A DNA stretch of 30,371 nt from a virus. Positions 8,438 to 15,686 of the stretch are shown one piece after another (within the stretch, counting starts at the first letter, position 1; each line of letters begins with the position of its first letter). Position numbers and translations under genes: made by a program. Below the pieces are notes generated by a model, which had not been told where the DNA came from, made no database searches, and was given only the letters and a program-made list of their open reading frames with translations. The stretch is from the IMG/VR virus record IMGVR_UViG_3300026518_000042, positions 1-30,371 of that record. One strand, given 5' to 3'.

Positions 8438-8907
8438 TATAGACCTCTCTTATTTAGTTCTTGAATTACTAATTTATTAATATTGTTTTCAGACGTATCA
8501 CCCATCTTTTCTGCTGCGATAAACGCACTGTTATAGGAATCTTGTCTCATACTTTCTATATCTTTAGCTGCTAATTCAGCATTTGATGGGTATAGACTTG
8601 ATTTTTGTGCTGTTAATCGTTCTACTTCATCGTATAAGCCTGTTACTTTGTTATTACGCTGATTAGCTGTATTTAATTTGTTAGCTATATCCGTATAAGC
8701 TGCTGTAGCACCTTCTTGAATACCATATTGTCTGCCTTCTTCTGCTGCTCTGTCTAAATTAGCTCTAACAGCATCATTAAATGCTTTTCTGGATCTCAAT
8801 TCATCAAACATTTTAGCTTTTTCTGCATTTTGTTTATTTATATTACTGGTAGTTATAGTGCTACCATTTTTATATAAGTCACTTTCTGTAGGTCTATAAT
8901 AATTCAT
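8437..8907 (-). CDS. Coiled-coil small structural protein, unknown
   Basis: 156 aa, predicted almost entirely helical (runs such as DELRSRKAFNDAVRANLDRA and LYDEVERLTAQKSSLY). No cysteines, signal or membrane segment. One-base start/stop overlap (TAATG) with both the portal gene upstream and the Gln/Pro-rich gene downstream, so the three are likely translated as a coupled set. By position it may be a portal-associated or internal head protein; the family was not recognised. Confidence 0.6.
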   Translation of the reverse strand: MNYYRPTESDLYKNGSTITTSNINKQNAEKAKMFDELRSRKAFNDAVRANLDRAAEEGRQYGIQEGATAAYTDIANKLNTANQRNNKVTGLYDEVERLTAQKSSLYPSNAELAAKDIESMRQDSYNSAFIAAEKMGDTSENNINKLVIQELNKRGL

Positions 8908-10898
8908 TAGTCGTATATTCCTATTTGATTATCACCAGATTCTCGTTGAAAACGCATTTGCTCTAGGTTTTCTCTATACTTGATAATATCTCTTTCCATT
9001 TGCTGCGCATGTTTAATATCATTAAGCTCTATTTTCTCTAAATGATTATATCCTTCATCTTCTTTAATAAATTTTAAATCATTAAAATCCGCTTCAGTAG
9101 CTAATTTACGTGCTTTAGCAGCTTCTACTTTAGCTTTATTGCGTTTAAGCTCTGCATCTACTTCATTTTCACTAGCTCTAGCAATTTTATCTTTTATTTG
9201 AGCTTTTAGGTGAGAATTTTCTAACATTAAGTTTTCTAGTTGGAGTTCTTGCATTTTTTGCTGCATAGCGTCAGGTTCAGGCTTATAATTTCTTATACGT
9301 TTAGCTTGCTCAGGCATACGCATAAGTTCCATAATATTAGCCATAATTTCTCTACGAATAGCAGGATCTTCATTAGGTCCTAACGTCTGAAGTAAGAAAG
9401 ACAGCTCTTGAGCTTTAGCTGCATTATCTTCAGCAGTAGATATTGATATATCTATATCTACTCTGCCTTCTAAGTCATCTCTTCTTACAGGTACAAACTT
9501 TTCATTCGTTACACGTATAACTTCTTCATCTTCAAGAAATTCTGCATTATATGCCATCCACTTACGCATTAAAGGCTTTATTAGATTCTCAGCTACATTA
9601 CGTACTATGTTCATTCTACGTGTTGCAGTAGCATCCATAGCTCCTCTAGCACCTGTAGCAGTACTACCTAAACTACCTGCATTTATACCTCCACTAAATG
9701 ACTTAGTACCTGTTATAGATTCTATTTCATTGTTCATTAGTCCTATAACATCAAATGCTGAACTAGGTATGTGATTATAATTGCCTTGCCAAAAATCATT
9801 AGGAGTTCCATTAAATTCAAAATTTTTACCATTTAGAAATTTCTTTCTATTAATAGGATCTAATGCGCCTTTTCTAGTAGCTACCTGCCCGTTGTTAGAC
9901 AATGCCATATTGTCTATTATACCTCTCAGCACAGCCGTTTTAACTTTTTGATTACTTCCTATAAGTTCTGCGTTAGATTCACCATGAATTCTAAATGGAA
10001 CACTATTAAAGGGTACTACTAAAAAAGGAGGTTTTTTATCAGGATAAGGATTTGATTCTAACCTAATGATGACATCGTTAACCCAAGAACATACGATAGC
10101 TTCAGCAATACCATCACCATTTACATCATAATTACCCCAATACTCATATACAACAATTTTTTTACGAGGTTCATCTGAAAATTTAAAGTAAGTGGGATCT
10201 TCCGGGAAATAATCTAAATCTTCGTTATCTAATTTAGCTACTTTATCCAGGTTTTTGTATCTACCATCTTTACGTAATGATGATAAGTTAGTTTCATATC
10301 TGTATATTACAAATTCTGCTTCATCTAGGTTATCTTGGCATGTAGGATCTATGTATATGTCTTCATTACGGCATACTTTAGCAGTAGGTTGATTTTTTAC
10401 TACTATAGTTTCTGTAACTATTTCTCTGACAATCTCTTCTTCACCGTACTCGTTAATTATTACAGCATCTACTTCTTTTTTTACTTCTTTATGTTCGTAA
10501 TCCCACCCAGTTTGTACTACTAAAGTACCTTCTCTATCTAATACTTTTACAGATTTAGATATAAAATTAAATCTATCGAATTTTCGTGTAAATTGGGTGT
10601 TTAAAAGAAGCTCATTTTGTCTTGCTGATGCAGTATCTTCGAAAGTTATAGGTGTACATTTTATAATGTCAGATGTGCTAACAAATGGATCTACTATAGT
10701 AGCATGTTGCCATTCAGATTGTTTCTTTATATCTCTGGATACTATTGCAGATCTACCTTTGACTTCATTGCCATAAGGTTCTCCATTGTATTCAGCCTTC
10801 CATCGAGCTATTTCTTGGTCTTGAGATTTTTTAAGAATCTCAGCAGCTTTCATGTCAGCTTTTAGAGACTTTAACAATTCATATTTGTTTATTTTCAT
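8907..10898 (-). CDS. Portal protein
   Basis: About 663 aa from the ATG at 10898 (a TTG five codons upstream is possible; the Shine-Dalgarno is weak for both). Portal signs: an N-terminal WKAEYNGEPYGNEVKGRSAI segment, QSEWQHATIVDPF, a clip/wing region with many beta strands, SNAELIGSNQKVKTAVLRG, then ITGTKSFSGGINAGSLGSTA and TATGARGAMDATATRR followed by the long helix expected for the crown. A C-terminal coiled coil (about residues 550-650) is rich in Lys/Glu/Gln. The length and order fit the large P22/N4-type portals. The dodecameric ring sits at the packaging vertex, binding terminase and the adaptor. Confidence 0.85.
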   Translation of the reverse strand: MKINKYELLKSLKADMKAAEILKKSQDQEIARWKAEYNGEPYGNEVKGRSAIVSRDIKKQSEWQHATIVDPFVSTSDIIKCTPITFEDTASARQNELLLNTQFTRKFDRFNFISKSVKVLDREGTLVVQTGWDYEHKEVKKEVDAVIINEYGEEEIVREIVTETIVVKNQPTAKVCRNEDIYIDPTCQDNLDEAEFVIYRYETNLSSLRKDGRYKNLDKVAKLDNEDLDYFPEDPTYFKFSDEPRKKIVVYEYWGNYDVNGDGIAEAIVCSWVNDVIIRLESNPYPDKKPPFLVVPFNSVPFRIHGESNAELIGSNQKVKTAVLRGIIDNMALSNNGQVATRKGALDPINRKKFLNGKNFEFNGTPNDFWQGNYNHIPSSAFDVIGLMNNEIESITGTKSFSGGINAGSLGSTATGARGAMDATATRRMNIVRNVAENLIKPLMRKWMAYNAEFLEDEEVIRVTNEKFVPVRRDDLEGRVDIDISISTAEDNAAKAQELSFLLQTLGPNEDPAIRREIMANIMELMRMPEQAKRIRNYKPEPDAMQQKMQELQLENLMLENSHLKAQIKDKIARASENEVDAELKRNKAKVEAAKARKLATEADFNDLKFIKEDEGYNHLEKIELNDIKHAQQMERDIIKYRENLEQMRFQRESGDNQIGIYD

Positions 10899-10943
10899 AA
10901 TATAGTTTAACAATCCATACTAGCATCAATGTATAATGCAATC

Positions 10944-10952
10944 ATTATAACA
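10944..10952 (-). promoter_or_regulatory. Candidate extended -10 promoter for portal unit
   Basis: On the minus strand TGTTATAAT, a full TGnTATAAT extended -10, about 46 bp upstream of the portal ATG and just after the Rz1-type gene. No good -35 is visible, which extended -10 promoters can tolerate. Confidence 0.4.
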
Positions 10953-10973
10953 GCTACAATATTATAAAGGTAG

Positions 10974-11264
10974 CTACTGGTCGTTACTCTTAATATACAA
11001 TACTGCTGATTTCATCTTACTTGCACATAAAAAATAAATATTATTATTCTTTACTGTGGTTCTAATAACTTCTCTAACATCATTGCTTTCATACTTTACT
11101 AAAGGTTCACATAACGTAGTAACACTAACAGGCGGTTTAACTTTAACTTTTTTTAGCTTAATTACTGGCTGAGTTACTGTTATTGACGGAGTTGTTGAGC
11201 AACTGCATAATAGAACTATCAAAAGTAGTACACTCATTTTTAATAATAATTTTATCAACATCAC
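10974..11264 (-). CDS. Rz1: Rz1-like outer-membrane spanin lipoprotein
   Basis: 96 aa. A short charged start, a hydrophobic stretch and the lipobox LCSC (lipidation expected at Cys22) give a type II signal peptide; the mature part begins STTPS and has Pro/Lys/Val repeats (KLKKVKVKPPVSV). The first 107 nt lie inside the 3' end of the Rz-type gene in another frame, the classic overlapping spanin arrangement. The lipoprotein binds the periplasmic end of the Rz partner to fuse inner and outer membranes at lysis. At 96 aa it is longer than lambda Rz1. Confidence 0.8.
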   Translation of the reverse strand: MMLIKLLLKMSVLLLIVLLCSCSTTPSITVTQPVIKLKKVKVKPPVSVTTLCEPLVKYESNDVREVIRTTVKNNNIYFLCASKMKSAVLYIKSNDQ

Positions 11265-11553
11265 GATAAATTTCCTTAACTTTAGTCTCTACTACACGTT
11301 CATTCTTTACTCTTTCAAGCTCTCTATCAAATACATCTTGTTGAGCATTTAAAGCCTTCTCCATTTCTTCATTAGCTTTATTTATGGCTTTTTTAGTAGC
11401 CTCTTGTACAGCTTTATTAGTTTTTAGTTGTAACTCTACAATAGCTTTATTATACCCACGCTGTTCAAAGTAAGATGCTATAGAAAATAAACTTGCAGCT
11501 AAACCTATTGCACCTATTACCCACCTAAATTTAGTTAAATAGTAAATCCACAT
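11158..11553 (-). CDS. Rz: Rz-like inner-membrane spanin
   Basis: 131 aa. A single N-terminal transmembrane anchor (about residues 9-28, FRWVIGAIGLAASLFSIAS) is followed by a long Lys/Glu/Ala coiled coil (about 35-95) projecting into the periplasm, the standard i-spanin layout. Its 5' end overlaps the endolysin by 23 nt and its 3' end contains the start of the Rz1-type gene. With that lipoprotein it forms the envelope-spanning complex for the last step of lysis. Confidence 0.8.
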   Translation of the reverse strand: MWIYYLTKFRWVIGAIGLAASLFSIASYFEQRGYNKAIVELQLKTNKAVQEATKKAINKANEEMEKALNAQQDVFDRELERVKNERVVETKVKEIYRDVDKIIIKNECTTFDSSIMQLLNNSVNNSNSASN

Positions 11554-12088
11554 AATGTTTCCTTATAATTAAAGAAACGTAATTTATAGTTTCTTTACTG
11601 TGTTGTTTAGTTACTAAAGGTAAACACTTAATAATTTCTTTGTAAAGCACATTACCATTACACAATATTTGTGATTTGGTAATGTTGCCAACACCTGAGT
11701 TATAACTCGCTAGTGCTAACATATACCTATCTATCTGCGGTCTTTTACTTTTCCAGTAATTATTTAACCTATTCATGTAAAGTGCTGCAGCCTTAATAGA
11801 CACTTCAGGTAACCAAAAATTATCAAGTTCAGGGTATCTATTACTGTATTCTCTAGCAGTGCTTGGCATAAATTGACATAGCCCCATTGCACCTACGGGG
11901 GATACGGCAAAAGGATCTAACCTGCTTTCTTGATAGCATTGTGCTTTAAGTAATCTCCAGTCAGTACCTAAAGGTAAAAATAATGAATACTCTTTAAAGT
12001 ATTTGTCATATTCATTACTTATTAAACTACCGGCGTTAGCTAACTGCACCTGCAACAATAATAGCAACACCAATCCAACGCGAACCAT
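11531..12088 (-). CDS. Secreted SLT-type lytic transglycosylase endolysin
   Basis: 185 aa. Residues 1-19 form a Sec signal (hydrophobic LVLLLLLQVQ, cleavage after ANA). The catalytic domain follows the SLT/GH23 pattern: QESRLDP with Glu54 as the predicted catalytic acid, SPVGAMGLCQFMPSTARE, ALASYNSGVGNI (residues 125-136) and ETINYV (166-171). It cleaves the MurNAc-GlcNAc linkage of peptidoglycan. The cleavable signal implies host Sec export, so a holin would time lysis by depolarisation or releasing factors rather than by large pores. The start codon lies 53 nt inside the upstream holin-like gene; AGAGGT precedes it. Confidence 0.85.
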   Translation of the reverse strand: MVRVGLVLLLLLQVQLANAGSLISNEYDKYFKEYSLFLPLGTDWRLLKAQCYQESRLDPFAVSPVGAMGLCQFMPSTAREYSNRYPELDNFWLPEVSIKAAALYMNRLNNYWKSKRPQIDRYMLALASYNSGVGNITKSQILCNGNVLYKEIIKCLPLVTKQHSKETINYVSLIIRKHYVDLLFN

Positions 12089-12266
12089 AATAAATACCTC
12101 TAGCTATTCCATTACGTTCATTATTTAACCAACGAGCAAAATGTGATCTGCCTTGCTCTATATGTTTATCCATCCATAATACAGTCATACGAGCAAATAT
12201 TATTGCAGTAACTGCTAAACAGACTTTGAATGCTCCTTGAACAATAAAACTTTCTAAACCTAACAT
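12036..12266 (-). CDS. Putative holin, two membrane segments
   Basis: 76 aa with two hydrophobic segments (about residues 11-31, GAFKVCLAVTAIIFARMTVLW, and about 57-75, GIYYGSRWIGVAIIVAGAV) joined by a charged, Arg-rich loop. Size, topology and position immediately before the endolysin, with a 53-nt overlap, fit a class II or pinholin-type holin. No sequence family was recognised. One base separates it from the coiled-coil membrane protein gene upstream. Confidence 0.6.
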   Translation of the reverse strand: MLGLESFIVQGAFKVCLAVTAIIFARMTVLWMDKHIEQGRSHFARWLNNERNGIARGIYYGSRWIGVAIIVAGAVS

Positions 12267-12267
12267 A

Positions 12268-12732
12268 TTATTTTCCTCGTGTTACGCTGGTAGGCGGTTT
12301 TTCTGGTGTAGTGTGTGAATTTTCATACAACCAAGAAACTAAAGGGATTGATAATACAACTACAGTAATTATCTTAAACCAGTTATTAGAAATAAAATTT
12401 GATACATTATTTCTAACTTCTTTTCTGCCTTCTTCTCTTGCATGGCACAGTTCTAGGTCACACACCCTTACAACAACGTCTTTATACGCTTGACTAAGCT
12501 CATTTAAACTATCTTCTACTAAGTACATTCTATCTAATGCCCTGTCCTCTAGTGACGTAACTTTCATTTCTAATTCCGAGTTGCTAGCTAAAGCTTTATC
12601 TACAGTCTGTGTCATTTTAAGTAGTGCTTCAGAAATATGTTCTTGAGTAGTCTCCAATCTTACTGCTCTTTCTGAAGATTCCTTAATAAAATCGGATACT
12701 GTTTTTGTCAGATGTATTATTTCGTTTTGCAT
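12268..12732 (-). CDS. Coiled-coil, C-terminally anchored membrane protein (XhlA-like layout)
   Basis: 154 aa. A long heptad-patterned helical region (residues about 1-110) is followed by one transmembrane segment (about 118-136, WFKIITVVVLSIPLVSWLY) and a short Pro/Thr/Lys tail. This coiled coil plus C-terminal anchor recalls the layout of XhlA-type holin partners. First gene of the lysis cassette. It may be a second holin, an antiholin or a lysis regulator; the sequence does not decide between them. Confidence 0.6.
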   Translation of the reverse strand: MQNEIIHLTKTVSDFIKESSERAVRLETTQEHISEALLKMTQTVDKALASNSELEMKVTSLEDRALDRMYLVEDSLNELSQAYKDVVVRVCDLELCHAREEGRKEVRNNVSNFISNNWFKIITVVVLSIPLVSWLYENSHTTPEKPPTSVTRGK

Positions 12733-12775
12733 AAACTACCTAAAATATGAAAAATTAAAAATTAAGTATAGTATA

Positions 12776-13024
12776 TCAAACTTTAACTGCTTTAGTGTAG
12801 CTAACAGATTCAAGACCTAAATCTTTTATAAAGTTTAATAAAGTAGTGTAGTCTGATATATGTAATCTTTCTGACGATAATAATCCTTCAATGTGGGGTA
12901 TACCATCTACTATAGATATAGTAGCTACTGCTGTATATGGATCTTTATGTTTGTTTGTTTTTCTAGCTCTTACCTGTATAACTTCAAAAGTCCAATCACC
13001 AATAGTAGTAATATGCTTAACCAT
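12776..13024 (-). CDS. Conserved-looking small phage protein, unknown
   Basis: 82 aa. It opens MVKHITTIGDWTFEVIQVRA and has a second strand-rich block (PYTAVATISIVDGIPHIEGLL) before a C-terminal helix (TLLNFIKDLGLE). The pattern suggests one small alpha/beta domain. I have the impression of similar short proteins near tail genes in other phages but cannot name a family. GAGGGAT precedes the ATG. It is flanked by the lysis cassette and the tail-fibre cassette. Confidence 0.55.
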   Translation of the reverse strand: MVKHITTIGDWTFEVIQVRARKTNKHKDPYTAVATISIVDGIPHIEGLLSSERLHISDYTTLLNFIKDLGLESVSYTKAVKV

Positions 13025-13040
13025 GATCCCTCACTTATTT

Positions 13041-13361
13041 TTATTCGTTGAAATCTCGTCTAACTACATCTACTTTTGTTGTATTAGTTGATACCATTCC
13101 TGACAAATCAGTAGTTACTATAACCGCTTTGTATTTTTGTCCTATTATCAAATTAGGTATAGGATCAAATGTTTTTTTATACACTCCATTAGACCCTGAA
13201 ACAAAAGGTATCTGTTGTGGAAAACTAGTACCAGCTATAGGACTATCATCTAAGTTTTTAAGGTCAAACATAACTGTAGCGTCATTCACATTAGAAGGTG
13301 TTAACGCTGGGTTACTTACAGTATGTTCAACTACGAAAGAATTGTTTGGTGATAATTTCAT
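13041..13361 (-). CDS. Small Ig-like tail/adhesin accessory protein
   Basis: 106 aa, predicted all-beta. The pattern (VEHTVSNPALTPSN, ATVMFDLKNLDDSPI, GVYKKTFDPIPNLIIGQKYK, AVIVTTDL, TNTTKVDVV) is an immunoglobulin-like sandwich of the kind used in phage tail decorations. No signal peptide. It lies in a run of five closely spaced genes (13.0-18.8 kb) that all look like tail or fibre parts. A + strand ORF overlies it almost exactly but lacks any such pattern. Function inferred from context. Confidence 0.55.
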   Translation of the reverse strand: MKLSPNNSFVVEHTVSNPALTPSNVNDATVMFDLKNLDDSPIAGTSFPQQIPFVSGSNGVYKKTFDPIPNLIIGQKYKAVIVTTDLSGMVSTNTTKVDVVRRDFNE

Positions 13362-13366
13362 ATAAC

Positions 13367-13552
13367 CTACCTAATATCAGTATTAGTATTCATATAATTT
13401 TTTATAATGGTAGAAGAAACCATTAAATTTAATATTGAGGTTTTAACTACAAACTTACCTACTAAAGCTTTAATTTCCTTTATAGAAAATCCTGCAACTA
13501 CTAGGCTAGATGCGGAAAATGTACCATTAGAAAACCCTTTAGTTACTAACAT
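13367..13552 (-). CDS. Very small tail-cassette protein
   Basis: 61 aa. It begins MLVTKGFSNGTFSASSLVVA, resembling the repeated LVT(R/K)G(F/Y)..G strands of tiny proteins found in many phage fibre cassettes. Its ATG lies two bases after the stop of the 703-aa gene (TAAGATG), which suggests translational reinitiation. Function unknown; possibly a fibre tip cap or adaptor. Confidence 0.45.
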   Translation of the reverse strand: MLVTKGFSNGTFSASSLVVAGFSIKEIKALVGKFVVKTSILNLMVSSTIIKNYMNTNTDIR

Positions 13553-13553
13553 C

Positions 13554-15665
13554 TTATGTATTCCTATTAAGTTTAGTAGGTGTTGTTCCGCTATCCATAG
13601 TGTATGTACTTGCTGTAGTAATTCCGTCTAGTTTAAACGTAGTTTTTGTAGTACCTGCATAACTAAAGTTATCATTATGGCTAATCATACTGTATATAGC
13701 CTGTGTCAAGGTTGGCTCTACACCTTTGTTAGCGTAACTTTCAGTTAAAGGTGTAGACAGTATATCCGCAGTAGTCGCAAAGCCTGTGGCTGTAGTCCAA
13801 TTACCCTGATTAAGTTGTAGCTCATTAGTATCTGCTAATATATTGACAGTATCCGCTTTAATAGTATCTGTATCAGCTTTAGTAGAAAATCCTGTAGCAG
13901 TAACAGAAGCTGCAAACTGAACATCCATATTAGCTGCTGCTAGACCTACGGAAGTTCTTATATCAGCTTGAGATAAATCATTTAAGCCGCTAATACTGGC
14001 AGGTATAGAAGTACCTGTATCTACTAGTATTGCTGCTATAGACGCATTATCAGGTGCTACTGTGTTAGCACCATCCGTACCTCTCATATCAGAATTTGTT
14101 AATACATTAGATACTGAACCTGAAGATGTAGTTATAGGACCTGCACTGACTATTTCAGTAGCTGCTACATCATTAAGAGAATCTAATGTAGTCTTAGTAC
14201 CAGCTATTGTATATCCAGACTTATCATTATTAGTTCCTACAGTAACTTCACCTGTAGTAAGAGATATTTTCATATCAGAGAAATTAGCAGGGAACGATTG
14301 AACTAATGAATATCCAGTTTTACCTATATTCCAATTACCTTTATTATCTAAAGCATTGTTAGCTACACCGGAATTTGTTATCCAATTTGTAGGTATACTA
14401 GGCAATGTAACAGGATTAATTACGTTAGTAACTGAAGCTACTGTATCAGACGACGGGTTAAACGTGGATATGCCATTAGGTGTAGCTGTCGGAACTGCTA
14501 CAGAACCATCTATACCTAGTCTGTACCTTAACTGTGCAAGTTCTGACGATGTAAACGCTGTACCGCCACCAGAAACCGCAGTACCTACATCATCTTGGGT
14601 TTTAGTAGCTGCTATATTACCATTATCAAAAAATGTTGATATGTTAGTAGCTATATTACCTGCTGTAGTTTCACTTATAGCTGTACCTAATATCTTAGAT
14701 ACGTTAACAGGGGTAGTAGCAGGATCAAACGTACTAAACCCTGTAGCAGTTACCCAATTTCCTTGATTTAACTGTAGTTCATTAGTATCAGCCAATATAG
14801 ACGCTAATTTAGTGCTGTTAGCATCTAGTTCATTACGTATATCTACAACTGTAGGTGCGCTACCTCCTGCACCTGTAAGCCATGCAGAATCGCCTCTATT
14901 ACGTATAGCCTCTAAGCTATCAGTTAGTGCATCAAATGTAGCACCTTGTATAGCATTTAATTTACTATTAATACCTGAGTTATCAGGAACTACTGTATTT
15001 GCTCCATCAGTTCCTCTCATGTCCGTGTTAGATGTACAAGTATCTACTGTGTCAACATTAACTACTGCTCCTGCTAACGTAGTAATAGCACCAGCGCTTA
15101 CTATTTCAGTAGCTGCAATATCGTTTAGCGCATCTAATGTTGTTTTAGTGCCAGCTATTGAATAACCTGTTTTACCAATATTCCAATCACCTTTACCATT
15201 TAATGCTGATGCTGCTATGCCTGTAGACGTTATCCATCCAGTAGGTATTGTAGGCAATGTTACAGCATTTGTTATATTTGTAACAGTGGCAACTGTATCA
15301 GTAGCAGGGTCAAAATAATTAGCACTAGGTAATGTTCTACTGTCTAAATACGATTGAGTAGGTAACGTAGATAAAATAGTATTATTATCTACTGATTGTG
15401 GGTATGTAGTATACACTTGAACTGTTGCAGTTATTGCACCAGTTCCAATAAAGGTAAAAGCGATATGATCTGCATTAGTCTCTGCTTGAGTTGGAGAATA
15501 TGAATAATATCCATTACCTTCATGTACTGGTGCTGATCCTGCACCTGCTGTTTGTACCCCACTATCTTTAGTAACCACTACAGAAATAGAACCTGTAAAA
15601 TTAGATCCATCTGAAGCAGATACCATCTGAACACCAATACTCTGATTACCTACGTTCTTTTTCAT
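13554..15665 (-). CDS. Repetitive tail fibre/adhesin protein
   Basis: 703 aa. The N-terminal ~95 residues form a beta-rich module (KKNVGNQSIGVQMVSASDGS) resembling the small structural head of fibre proteins. The rest is dominated by an internal duplication: residues about 117-312 and 402-631 share WNIGKTGYS, IAGTKTTLD(A/S)LND, AATEIVSAG.ITT, DMRGTDGANTV.PDN and ILADTNELQLNQGNW. The composition (Thr/Ala/Asn/Asp, few Cys or Trp) is typical of extended fibres. It is likely a tail-attached fibre shaft or side fibre. No enzymatic or chaperone domain is recognisable. The C-terminus FKLDGITTASTYTMDSGTTP is a short beta tip. Confidence 0.7.
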   Translation of the reverse strand: MKKNVGNQSIGVQMVSASDGSNFTGSISVVVTKDSGVQTAGAGSAPVHEGNGYYSYSPTQAETNADHIAFTFIGTGAITATVQVYTTYPQSVDNNTILSTLPTQSYLDSRTLPSANYFDPATDTVATVTNITNAVTLPTIPTGWITSTGIAASALNGKGDWNIGKTGYSIAGTKTTLDALNDIAATEIVSAGAITTLAGAVVNVDTVDTCTSNTDMRGTDGANTVVPDNSGINSKLNAIQGATFDALTDSLEAIRNRGDSAWLTGAGGSAPTVVDIRNELDANSTKLASILADTNELQLNQGNWVTATGFSTFDPATTPVNVSKILGTAISETTAGNIATNISTFFDNGNIAATKTQDDVGTAVSGGGTAFTSSELAQLRYRLGIDGSVAVPTATPNGISTFNPSSDTVASVTNVINPVTLPSIPTNWITNSGVANNALDNKGNWNIGKTGYSLVQSFPANFSDMKISLTTGEVTVGTNNDKSGYTIAGTKTTLDSLNDVAATEIVSAGPITTSSGSVSNVLTNSDMRGTDGANTVAPDNASIAAILVDTGTSIPASISGLNDLSQADIRTSVGLAAANMDVQFAASVTATGFSTKADTDTIKADTVNILADTNELQLNQGNWTTATGFATTADILSTPLTESYANKGVEPTLTQAIYSMISHNDNFSYAGTTKTTFKLDGITTASTYTMDSGTTPTKLNRNT

Positions 15666-15686
15666 ATTTAAACTCTAAAATTAGTG

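Noticed and set aside
12733-12775. Promoter ahead of the lysis cassette
   Set aside because: TATACT-like hexamers are present but none has a -35 or extended -10 at a sensible distance.
14356-14766. Long plus-strand ORFs (also 14062, 14812, 15742, 13048) inside the fibre genes
   Set aside because: They are antisense shadows of Thr/Ala/Val-rich repetitive genes, show no Shine-Dalgarno, and have compositions that mirror the real strand.
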